Of a stretch of 64,000 nucleotides of DNA, positions 48,769-62,100 are shown piece by piece. The position numbers and the translations under genes are program-made. The stretch covers positions 366,625,233 to 366,689,232 of the forward strand of contig NC_080539.1 of assembly GCF_028640845.1 (NCBI RefSeq), in the 5' to 3' direction. Below the pieces are notes generated by a model. It worked only from the letters and a program-made list of their open reading frames with translations, was not told the DNA's origin and did not search any database. The DNA comes from Ahaetulla prasina. Taxonomy: Eukaryota > Chordata > Lepidosauria > Squamata > Colubridae. How positions within the stretch are numbered: position 1 is the first letter of the stretch; each line of letters begins with the position of its first letter.

Positions 48769-51700
48769 CTGGAAGGAAGGGAGAAAATAAAAGGAGAGGG
48801 TTGATGAAAAGTCAAGAGAGGGAATCCTACCAACAGTCAGTAATTGAACTCCAGAGAAACCAGAATAATAAACTCTAGGCCAAAGGGAGGAAACACCGGG
48901 GTGATACAGGTAGTCCTCAACTTACGACCACAACGGAGGCCAACATTTATGCTGCTGAGTGAGAAAGTTGTTAATTGAATCACGGCAGTTGTTAAAATTA
49001 GTAACCCAGTTGTTAAGGGAATCTGGTTCCCCCACTGACTTAGCTTGTAAGAAGGCTGCCAAAGGGGGATCACATGACCCAGGGACACTGCAACCGTTGT
49101 AAGTGGCGAGTTAGTTGTCAAGCATCCAAATGTAAATCGCGTGACCACGGGGATGCTGCAACAGCCATAAGTCTGAAAAATGGTCACGAGACACTTTTTT
49201 CAGTGTCAAAATGTCTATGGAGATTCTCGGCCATCCAGATCATGGTTGTCCCAAAACAACTGAACTTTCTGGTTTTTCTTTCAAGATGTTTCGCTTCTCA
49301 TCCAAGAAGCTTCTTCAGCTCTGATTTTTTCTTTTTTCAGTGCCGTTGTAACTTCAAACGGTCATTAAGTGAACGGTCGTAAGTCGAGAACTACCTGTGG
49401 TTCCCATCGACTCTAATCACCAGTCAGACTAGCAGGGTTGGGTGATGCTGGTATTGCAGAACACCCTCCTCCAGTGTTACTTACAGGTAGTCCTCGACTT
49501 ACGATCACAACTGAACCCAAATTTTCTGTTGCTAAGACGGTTAAGTGAGTTTTGCCCCATATTACATATGGGCAAGCCTTGCTTGCCACAGTCGTTAAGT
49601 CAATCATTGCAGCTGTTAAGTTAGTAACATGGTTGTTAAATGAATCTGCCTTCTCCTTTGACTTAGTTTGTCAGAAGATCGCAAAAGGTGATCACATGAC
49701 CTCGGGACACGTCAATCGTCACAAATACTAGCCAGTTGCCAAATGTCTGGACTTTGATCATGTGACAGTGGGAGGTTATTGCAACTTCCGTTAAGTGTGA
49801 AAAATGGTCATTTCGCTGTTGCAACTTCGAACAGTCAATAAATGAATGAATGGTTGTAAGACGAGGATTACCTGTACGCAATTCATATGGCCACTCATCT
49901 CATTATAGATTCTGGGTGACTAACCACACATAATATACATAAGACATTTTTAAAAGCCCAGCATATATTTATTGATCATCAAAGAAAGACACTAATCTGT
50001 TCAAAATGATTAACTCACAACCCCCAACCCTTCCACTCCTGTACACCCAAGGAACAAATGTGCGTTTTCAACACTTTTTAAAAAGTTGGCAGGGTTAGGG
50101 CCAATCCTGAGATGGGAGTACTCTTCCTGGTAATTATCATTGGTTGATTAGTTAATAGTACTCTGCAGTTCTGGGCCTGTGAATAGGTCAGTACTTTAAA
50201 TGGGATGGAAAAAGGAACACTTTCCTACCAATTTTATGCTTTTCACAGCCAAGTTACTCCTTGGTCACATCTAGGTATCTTATTGCAATGTAGTTAGTTA
50301 AGAGGAACTAAACCAGCAAATCACCCAAGGCATTGGAGCAGATGCAGCTTGATTTAATTTGCAAACAGACTTCTTGACAAAACCATTCTGACTTAATCTG
50401 CAGACTTACTAACAGGAATAGGAATTTTTCTGCTTATTTCTTTGCTGTAAGCAGGGCTTTTTCCTGAAAATCCCACCTAACTTAAAAAATCATAGAAGAG
50501 AAGAAATTGAGGAGCGAGGAGAGCTGAGAATTCCAATATAGGGAACTGCATTATATCAAATCTGAACAGTAGTCCAGCCCCCTCCAGTCTATTCTGATTG
50601 GACTGGGATTTGGTCTTTGGAATTTCAGGAAAGTTTTTCCCCACATTTCCTTTCCGATGCTGCTCAACAGGAGGTGCCAGAGGCTGATCCTAGGGCCTTC
50701 TGCATGTGGGCATGAATACTAACTTATGCTCCTCCTCCAACTATTAGCATCTTGCTTTCACTATTGCTCAGACTGCACTGATTGTCAATTGCACAGATTT
50801 TTTTTTCCAGTGCCTGCCCTTGTACCCTAATCTATAGATAGGAGTCTCCCATAAATAGGCACATCAATTTCCTTCTTTGCTGAAGGGGAGGAGTGTGTTT
50901 TTGGACAATTTTACCTTTCTAATGCTACAGCACACAGACTGTTTTTGTGCAAACTTGCACAACTCAGCCAACTGGAATAACATTTTCAGATTTCGCTTTT
51001 TGCTTTCTTTCAAATATTCCTCCTTGTAACGTGAAATCTGTCATTTGCCTTCTCGATTAAGAAAATTCAGAGAAAGGAGACATGGAAGAGGAGGCAGATA
51101 TCTTAAAATAAACAAAGCGTCACTGCACTCCTTCTCTAAACTGTATCAAATCCTCTTTGATGATCAAAGAGGTAGAAATATAGGTTACAGGACCCGAGAT
51201 AGTCTCATGTAAGTTCTATATTAGCAGTGTGTTCCTTCTTTTAATGCAATTAGCGTTCAAACCTACCAAATAATTCTCAAAAACTTTCACTTAACTGTAT
51301 CTGAATGTATTCAGAAGTGCTGCACTAGTGATATCGTTTTGCATCATTTTAACAAAATGTGGGGGGGGGGGAGAGAGACACCAAACCATCTTAGATCTTG
51401 CTCCCTCATTCATATAATTGGGTGCTTTCATTAACTGAAATTTATATGCGGTTCACTGCTCCTGTCACACATTACATGTAGTCCTTGACTTCCAATCATA
51501 ATGCAGCCTGCTAATCACAATCATATGTCACGGCAGTCATATACTGGTGACTGATTTGATTGTGCTATTTTTTGTGACTGATTTGATTGTGCATATACAG
51601 GTGACTGATTTGATTGTGCTATTTTTTTTTAATCCTCGGCATGTTTTTGGCTCAATCAAGTTTGCAAATTTCATATTAACACCCCCCAAAACCTAATTTG

Positions 51701-53134
51701 TTGAGACCCATAACTCCACGTCACATACAGCTTCTCCACTGAACTTTTATCAGAGGCATTTCATACATTTAATTCCCTTGCACATTAATTTGGACTTGTC
51801 GCATTTATTCTAAGAAAAAAAGTCTGGACTGTGCCCCAAAGTGAAGGTGAGATTATCACATGTCATATAAAAGCAAATAATTATTTTAAATAACCTTTCT
51901 TCCCTTGCAACCAAGTTAAGTGTAGAAAGAGCGAGTCTCCTTCCACACACAACACACCCACATTTATAAATGTGTAATCCAACTCATTATCATCAATACA
52001 TTTTTTTTTCTAAAATTGAGGTGTTCTCTTCTATCCACAAACCTTGATATTTCACCTACCCAAGAGAAAATCCTCTTTAGCCAATTTTAAGAAATGTACG
52101 TAACAAGAACAGAAGGTTACCACACCTAAACCCCAGGGAGCAGATGTGCACAACAGTATTTGTGTGAAACACAGCAGATTTTTTGGGTATTAAATAAAAT
52201 CAGCAAACAATTTGCGTATGGTAGCAAAACAAGCTTGGGTGAGATGAATGACTCCTTGAAAGGATTTTTCAGTGGAAAGAATGCCTTACCCTTTTCCGTA
52301 CATTGAAAGAGATTACACCCCTGCAATGAAAAAAAAAGGTTACTTGTCTCCCACCGCCCCCTTCCCCACAAGAGATTACAAGTAAGAGGAGTTGGTGTAA
52401 ATAGGCGCCACCTACCTACGGTAATTCACTTCTCAGCCTGACCATAAGTGTGAAAACAAAGTATTGGCCCGAAGCCTGAAGGTTCTTGAGAATAGGTACC
52501 CAGCCCTGGTAAAAAATGGAAACCAGGGTGACTAAACCCCCAAGAGAGCCCTGCACAAAAGCTACAATTCTCTTGGAAAGGCGGCAAGGATGACTTACCC
52601 ATATTGCAAACTTAGGATCACTTTTGCATTTGAGATTGGTTGCTGAAGAATCTGGACTAATGCCAGAGTGGTGTTGTTGTTGTTTTTTTAGCCATAACTA
52701 TAGACCCCACTACCGCAAGTATCTTAGAAACAGCTATGTATTTTGAAATGGTAATATGCAAAACAGGAAAAAAAACCCACCCTTTGGTTATATTGCTTAA
52801 GTACTTGTGTAGACATATACATGAAAAAAGAACTTGTTTAGTCTTAAATGCATAATTTTTGCTGAGCTGTTCAGTTTGGTAGGGATCTTATCAAGTTCTG
52901 GATACTTATATTTCACGGAATACTTTGCTATATTGAGATCTATAATTTTTTTGTTAGGGGAAGTATACGTGAGTTATATTGAAGAATATTACAACTTTCA
53001 TAATCTCCCTGTATTTTTCCCTGTCCTTCATTCTCTCAGGTTCTTCTCTTGAAAAATTAGTGATTTAATCGGATGATAGACTTTATGTAAAACTCATGTC
53101 AAAATATTAAGAACATATTCCACATAATTATAAA

Positions 53135-53180
<46 letters not shown>

Positions 53181-56100
53181 ATATGAGTTTGTTAGAATAT
53201 GACAAATATCTAATCTGTTCCCTTAGTCTGGTTTTTTAAATTCTGTCCTCTGAAATTTAATTCTGGAAAGGATAACCTAAGGATTGTGCAACATAGCATG
53301 AGATATTAAGTGTGCTTATTGTAACAATTCAGTTAGCTCTGGCAAAGGCCATCTGCCCCTCAACAATATTCCTTGAGTGTAACTCAGTGGTTCCCAATCT
53401 TTCTGCCCTCAGGGACTGCTGGTGCTGGGAGGTTTTTTTTTTTCACATGTGCAACCTAGATCCTGCGCATGCACAAATGAAGCTTTGTGCACTCGGACGC
53501 CACTTGTGTGGACCGGTTCACAACAACCTGCGGACTGATACAGGTCCTACAGACTGAGTGCCAGGGACCCCTGATATAACTGATAATTATCAAGATAACA
53601 CTTGATAATTTCCTCAATATAAGAATCTACCCAGTAGGATATTTAAATGGGGTACATTTGTACTGCTTTCATCTGTCTGACATAAAAAAAAAAGATGTCA
53701 AACATGAATTCCACATGCGCCATCCATTATGTGCAGACAATTTCAATAAGGCACTTCTAGGCAATGCTCAAACGAAGGTGGTTTCCTGATGGGGGATGGA
53801 AGATGAATGAACATCTTTTCTTTTTTCATTCCAAACATTCATTCTTTGTCTTCTTCTACTCAAAAGATTTCTAAGCCATCTGATAAAAGGAAATCTCTTC
53901 AAATAGCAGTGCCACTCTTAATTTAAATAGCTGTCTTTAAAATTAGAGCAAAAGATGAAGATACTAACGAAGAACATAAACATTGAAAAGCAAATCAAAT
54001 TGCTGGGAAAAGGGCTTTAAGATGGAGAAAAAAATGAAAAACTGGCTATGACTGATATGAATTGCATGTTGTATCAGAATTATGTTAAGACATGGAATAA
54101 AATTAAGAAGGACGTGTTTAAAGTGGGAGAAATCACAATTTCATTGGAATGAATATTTTGCTAAGGAGGATTTTTTTTGTTTTTGTTTCAAACAATGTCT
54201 ATTCTGACATCTGAGGTACCATTTAAACAAAGGCAGGAAGATATTTCTAAGTTTGTATGGCAAGTGGAAAGAAATGGTTAATACTTCAGGATGCAAAGGA
54301 ACAAGGAGGGCTGGGATTGCCCGATTTGAAATTGAATTTCACAGCCTGCAACTTAGTTTGGGTGAAAGTGTGGGTTCTGCTGAGAAATAAAAGAATTTTA
54401 GAATTAAGAAAGCATGATCAGAAGTTTGGATGACATGGTTTTCTATGTTACACTAAAGTCAAGGGAGATTTTAAGAATCCTAATATTAGAAATACCATAT
54501 TGTGGAATATGGAACATAATATTCGGGAAGAATGCTTGGGGAAGAAAAAAAAAAAGAAGAGTCACAATCATTGTAGGAGTTTTCTTAATTTCCCCCAGAA
54601 ACCTCAAAATGGGGAGCAGCACGTCTGTCAATTGTGTCATCAAGGCAAAAATTGTAGATCATCAAGAAAATGAAGGCTGGAGGATATGCATGTATAAGAC
54701 TGTAGCAGGGAAGAAAGGGAATTGCATTCAGGACCAGATTAGTTCAATTGCAACTAGCTGATCTATGAAGATCCACTGATGAGTATTTCACATCCAGCAG
54801 TAAAAGCTTTACAGATAGTCCTCGAATTACAACTATTTGTTCAGCGACTAATTTAAATTACGACGACGCTGAAGGAATGGTTGTTATAACTGGACCTCCG
54901 CATTTCAGTCATCCAAGCACTGCTGCACTAACATGGTTATGATCTAGGCACCTGCCAACCAGCTTGCATTTATGATCAGTTGCAACCACCACCACCCAGC
55001 TGGATGGGGTAAGTCTCCCACACACATCCACTCTTCCTCAGCCCTTCTGCATTTGTGCCTGGTACTTAATGGTACTGCATTTGCACCTGGTACCTGAACA
55101 CCCTCCCTGAGGGGTCTATGATAACCCACCATGGACAACTCGTCATGGAACAACTTGCCTCTGACAACTCGCCAAGGGACAAGAGTTACACTAATATCAA
55201 TAAATGATGGACTGGAATCATTAAAGGATACAAAAGGAGGGAAAAAAGAAACACCAATGAGAAAAATTAAAATAATTTTCTAAATTATTTTAAATAATTA
55301 AACTGATTTATTAAATTGTCTTTTGAGTTGTCACATGGTGAGTTGGCCGAGGTGAGTTGTCCCATTCTGCTCCCCAAGCTTTGCTGCACCTCCTTCCCAC
55401 TTCCATGCACCCCCAGCATACCTCACATCCTATGCGCCCTTCACTGCACTTCCTTTATGCATCCCCCTAATACTCTTCTCAACTCAGCAGCATCTACTTA
55501 CCTGCCTGCTTGCCAGCCACCTGGGCCTGGCCAATTCCTGCTGGCTTCTCCATGGACTTAGTTGAGAGAAACCATCAGGAAGTTGCCTCACCTGACAAAT
55601 GTGGGATGCAGTTAATGACTGAACTGAATCATTCAACCAGGACTGCAGGGATTGCTGTTGCTAAGTGATTGCCTTTGATGACTGCACTGCTTAGCGACAG
55701 AAATTCTGGTCCCAAATGCTGTCGTAAATCGAGGACTATATGTATCTTGCTTCTAACATAGCCTTAGCCCTTATCATAAAATAATTTCTGCTAGATGGGA
55801 GGAGAATTTTTTTTCATAAGTAGACGGAATCCCTGCAATCCCAGAAGGAAGTCAGCCTGCATCTAGGAAGGCAAGGGAAGAATCTTTATGGAATATCTGC
55901 TAAAACATTAGGACTTGTTAGAATCAGTTATTAACTAAAAAGCAGCACTACGGTTACTAAACAGGAATGACTCCCAATAGTGCTGAAACTGTGCTATTTA
56001 ATTCAAAATGTAACTTCTGTAACGTCATCCAGTTTTGAATGTTGAAAATTGCAAGTATCTTCCTGAAAGGATTGTGTATTCATGTACGTACAATTTTTTT

Positions 56101-59100
56101 GCAACTAACATTTCCATAAAGAAATATACACTTATGCATTGTACAACTTATTTTTCCAAATCCAATTTTTTTCAGATGATTTTTAAGTACCCTTTAATTC
56201 AAGAAATATGGAACTTGTTACTTGTGATAAATTCACATTGGCCTAGATTCAAAACTACTGCCAGTGTCCCTGTGCAGGGGGTTGGACTAGAAGACCTCCA
56301 AGATCCCAGATTATACAGATTAATAGAGTTGGAAGGGACCTTGTAGGTCATCTAGTCCAACCTCCCGCCCAAGCAGACCCTGCACCATTTCTGACATCCC
56401 TTTCAACTCTGCTTTTCTGCCACCCCCATGCCAAGCCATTATTCTTCAAGGCAGCAACGATAGCTACAACTTTAAATGGCAAATGACTACCCTCTTACTA
56501 GTCCCCTCTCATGAATGGGCAACATATTCACAGGACATGATTATCCTGTCTGGATCCCAGGGATCAATTACCTTGACAAATGGTGATCCTAAGTTTCTAA
56601 AGTTGGCAAACTTTTAAAATGTGAGATTGATACCACAGTGACAAAGGGTATAGGGAGAGCCTTTGTCAACATTACTCACATACAGCCCCCTAATTCTATT
56701 CCCCAACAATATTGTTTCAAACAAAATGAAAGGTAGCAGAAAGAAAGACAAGCAGCAGGGAAAAGCTGGGGCCCGGAGCAAGGGCCACAGCTCTTGGAAC
56801 TGTCACTTACCAAACTGGCTATAGGAGAAATCTGGTTGGGCAGCTGGAGGCTTGTTCATGTCCTGAGTTGGCTGAGATGGTGGTGGAGGTGGAGGGAAAG
56901 CGAGAGGTGTTGCCCCAGGGGTGGCAGGTGGTGGAGGCACACCGGGAGGAGCAAACTGGTCAGGTGGAGGAGGTGGGGCACCATACCCAAAGCCTAAAGG
57001 GAGGAACAGAAACCAGGTAAGCTTTTACAGTATAATTCACATCCAAGTTCCCCAGCAGTGGTGGCACAGTGGTTAGAATGCAGTACTGCAGGCTACTTCT
57101 GCTGACTGCCGGCTGATCGTAATTTCGCAATTCGAATCTCACCATCTCAAGGTTGACTCAGCCTTCCATCCAGTGGTGAAATGTAAAATTTGTTACTACC
57201 GGTTCTGTGGGTGTGGCTTGGTGGGGGTTGGGTAGTAATGTGACAGAGTGGGCGTGGCCAACTTTTTTTTTAACTTTTAAAAGCATTTTTCTACAAGCCT
57301 CTGGTGGCTCAGACTGCTAAGACAGTCTGTTATTAGCACAGCTGCTTGCAATTACTGCAGGTTCAAATCCCACCAGGCCCAAGGTTGACTCAGCCTTCCA
57401 TCCTGAGTCTTCAGAGAAGGGCGGGATATAAGTGCAAAAAAAACCACAAAAAAACCAAAAAACAAAACAAAACCCACCTCTTTGGCTGAAGAAAAAATGC
57501 TTTTAAAATGAAAAAAAAAAAGCCTCTGATGATCATGTGGTTCACCTGGGCATGGGGCATGGGGCATGGATTTTTGCTACCGGTTCTCAGCCGCCACCAT
57601 CGCTACCGGATCAGGTGATCCAGTCCGAACCGGAAGCATTTCACCTCTGCTTCCATCCCTTTAAGGTTAGTAAAGTGAGGATCCAGATTTTTAGGGGCAA
57701 TAGGCTGACTGTAAAACTGCTTAGAGAGGACTGTAAAGCACTATGAGGCGTATATAAGTCTAAGTGCTGTTGCTATTTTACTGACTTTTTTTATTTTATT
57801 TGCATTTATATCCCGCCCTTCTCCGAAGACTCAGGGCGGCTTACACTATGTTAGGCAATAGTCTTCATCCATTTGTATACTATATACAAAGTCAACTTAT
57901 TGCCCCACAACAATCTGGGTCCTCATTTTACCTACCTTATAAAGGATGGAAGGCTGAGTCAACCTTGGGCCTGGTGGGACTTGAACCTGCAATACTGCAG
58001 GCAGTTGCTGTTAATAACAGGCTGCATTAGCCTGTTGAGCCACCAGAGGCCCTTTTTGAAGCCTTGACTTGAACCAAGGCTAGGGAAACAAAGGGAAATG
58101 CCATCTGGCAAGGATTTTTCAAAGACACCTCCCTCAAATTAAAATCAAAATAATTTCCTTTTAACGACTCTGTAATCCCTTGCATCAGGGTGGAGTCAGG
58201 GCGACTGAATGGAGCTGAGCATTTACTGGCCGGATGCCCTTCCTGACACCTATATGGAGTTCACAGCAAATATTTTCTTTTCACATCTAGAAAGAAATTA
58301 TCTGCCGTTGCCAAGGACTGACCTCACAGCCTCCTGATTGTGAGGCGACAGTTCCACCTCTAGGCTACAACACTACTCATCAAATTAAAATCAAGGAATA
58401 AAGCTAGGAAAATAATGTTTAATAAGAATTTGCAGCGAGTGGACACCAGCATCAGTCCAAAACATGAAGACTGAGACTCAAGTTCAAGCTTGGTTTTAAT
58501 AGCATACTCTCAACCTATCCTATCTCACAGGTGGAGGTGTGCCAGATATGTACCATGAGCTATTTCATAAAAGCTGGGATTAAAAAAGTTACACACAATT
58601 AGAGCTGGAAGGAGTACTTACTGAAGGGTGGAGGGGTGCCATATCCCTGTGCGAAACCCTGCGGGGGTGGGAATCCTCCTGGAGGTGTCGAAACAATGTA
58701 CGAGGTAAAAGGCGGCGGTGGAGGAGGCGCTCCTCTACCTGGTGGAGGGGGACCATACCCACCTGGAGCCAGCAAAAAGTGTGTTGAGAAAATCAAAGGT
58801 ATTTAACAGATGAGCCAACCCCAAGAAAAAGGGTGTTCCCATTCTATTGCACTAGGCATCATATTTCTCCAAAACTTGGGGGCGCTAAAGTCAAGAGGAA
58901 TTGTGGAATTAGGCATTCAAGATATTGAGACTGTGGAAAGAATCCAATTTAAATCATTCTCTGGTATGAATAACTTGCTTCTGCGTGAATATTTCTTTCT
59001 CCCTCTTTTAGGAATTGGTTCTACAGCACTTGTATCTAGTAGACTTTAGTATTTAAAACAGTATCTCTCCAACTTCCATTTCTTACATTCAAACTGAAGA

Positions 59101-62100
59101 AACCAGACACCCAAATTTTTGATGTTTTTCAATACTAAGGAAGACAGAATGATCTACCGTGGGGAGAAATCTCTTCTGGGTTTTTTGGTACTCAGGAGTT
59201 CAATGGGCAGCAGCCATTCTAAGCTGGTTCTTTGGTGAATAGCAACCAGGTCGCGGCAGCAGGGTCCTTTTACAGTGCTGAACCCTGCCTCTTCTGTCTT
59301 TGTCATTGCCTGCCTCTGTGGTCCTCTCAGGCTCTGCCACCTGCCCTCACTACACTGCTGCTCCATATTCCTATTTTTTCTAGTTTTCTAGACCTAGGTG
59401 CGTCTTATATTGTGAAACATATGGTACTTCATAGGGACCCCAGTTCTCTTCTCTAGCTTTAATCAGAGTTGATTAAGCTCCGATTACATGCACTTCAGCT
59501 CTTGAAAATGGATCACTCTGTGACTCACCTATTATATATTTTTCATCCTACACATTTGAGGATAGTGCAACTAAAGTAACACTAGGCAAAAACCTGTAGT
59601 GTGGTAAAAGATCGTTCCAGTGACTTCTGGAACATTCCATTGCCAGACCACCAAATGCTCCGCCACACCCCTTTTTAAAATATTTTTTTAAAAAGCAACC
59701 TTAGATAAAGTATAAGAATTTTCCCATTTTAAAAAACTGCCATAGATTCAATTCTATTTGCTTTGAAAATGGAGAAGGGGGGAAAAAATATCTGAAGGTC
59801 AAATCCAACTTCAGGTTGGCAGCAAGGCTCGCCAGAACAAAATTGATTCTTAATTATTATTCAATTCTTAATTATTTTATCCCACTTATACACCATCAAG
59901 CTCATATAAACTGGTCTATTATATTAAGATTAAAAATACAGAAATCAGTTAAGCCTAAACTCAGCAAGAAACATAAGTAACAGTAACAGAGCAGCCCATC
60001 CATAATGTGTCAAAAAAAATCATACACCAAATGGCCTGTTAAGCAATATTTATTTATCTTGCCTTTATTATTTTTATAAATAAGGTGGCAAACAATACTA
60101 ATGCTCCTTCCTCCTCCTATTTTGCCCACAACCATCACCTTGTGAGGTGTGTTGGGATGAGTGATTGGCCCAAAGTCACCCAGCTAGCTTTCATGCCTAA
60201 AGTGGGAGTAGAACTCACAACCTCCTGGTGATTGGCCCAAAGTCAGCCAGACAACTTTTCATGCCTAAAGTAGAACTAGAACTCACAGTCTCTTGGTTTC
60301 TAGCCTGGTGCCTTAACCACTAGACCAAACTGGTTCTCGTGGTCTTGATGCCTTGTGAAATAGCTACAGGAAGGGTGCAAGGTGTAGCTCCAGAAGCAGC
60401 CTGATCAAAGCTTGGGGGTTGCTACAGAGAAGGAGTATCAATATAATCTTGGTATTAGATCCCTCTGATTTGATGCAGGGAGGGGGCCCTAAGCCTTCCC
60501 ACCCCACATGCACACCTGGGCTAGGGCAGATTTCATTTCATCTGGCAGGTATCTAGCAGCCACGCCATGCGGGGCTTTGCAGCCATGCAGCACTTTGTAT
60601 CAGAAATGTAGTGGTAACCAAGGGAGCAACTGGAGCAGAGGAATTCTATTACAGTAGGGACTCGCACCTGCTAGTATCCTGGCCATTGAATTTTGTACCA
60701 ATTGTAGTTTCCAGGTCATTTTCAAAGGTAGCCCCATGTAGAGCGCATTCCAGTAATCTAATTATGTGGAGATGAATTACAGCCTACACATGGAGAATCT
60801 GTAACTGGAGATTTTATTTCTAAGTACAAAATATATAAATGCACAAACCCTGTGCATAAGGAAACTGGGGTAAGTTTAATATATCTATTGTCCTGTTTCT
60901 TTCTCCATACATGGAACAACTTCTATGCAGGGCTACTGTGATGTCATCGGGTTTAAGCTATTTTTCACATGGCCGCACTAAACTCTACCTTCTGTTTTGG
61001 TATTAGAAGAACAGCCTCTTTGTGCACAAACAAACTATGTGGGAAGAAAAAGGACTAGGCCACTAGGAAAAGAGTGATTCCCTGTCTCCTCCAGATCTTC
61101 CCAGTTATCTGACAAATGATTAAATGCACACACATACATACACGCTCACACAAGCTTTGATTATCTATGGAAAGTTCTAAGGTCCAATTATTGTCTCCCA
61201 TCTCAAGAAACATATGAATTCTTGTTCAAAGGGCCTGAATGCTTCAAAACAACAGATGCAAAAAGATCTTTGGAGAACAAAGGCAAAAAAATGCACACAG
61301 AATAAGATTTTGCTAAAAAATCTGAACCTGCATAATTACAATTTCAATACTGAATATGCACATTTTTAAAATTCTCAGAACATACTTACCAAGTGCTTGT
61401 CCAGCTGGTACCCACATACCTAAGGCAGGTAGAAGAGAAGAAGTAGGGAAAGACACACCACACACACACAAAACAAACACAAGTTACAACTGTTTCATCA
61501 ATTCATTGTCAGTTTTATGCATTTATTGTTCTTCAAAGTTTATCTATTAAGAAAGTTACTAATATTACACACAATTACTCTGAAGATATTTGGATATCAA
61601 AATGGGGAAAACGTTACCGAGAATTCAAATGCAGATGCCCCAAACTAAGAAGTCCACAATGAGTAATGAAACTGGATTTGCATAAAAATGGGATTTAATC
61701 TTCCCACCTCATGACAAAATTCAAGGAGAGAGACTCTTTTTTACAGAGCTTATGTCCATTTTCAGAAAGCAAGAATGAATTTCCTTGGAACAAATGAAAA
61801 GGCAGAGCTTGGTACTGTCTCACAAAAGTTGCATAAGATTTCCAACACAGACAGTTCTCAACGTGAGAATCTGCCCATTACTGTTGTATGTTGTGATGGT
61901 CATAAAACGGGCCAGTCACATGACCAATCCAATTGTGTAACATTTTATGCAACAGTCGTTAAACAAACCAATGATTAAGCAAATTGATTTTCAGCAAAAC
62001 TGTCACAAATGTGACTTTAGATTGCTGCAAACTGTAAATGAGGCTGTGTGGTTGGGTGCCTGAAGTTCAGTCATGTGATCCTGGAGGGGGCCGAACTGTC

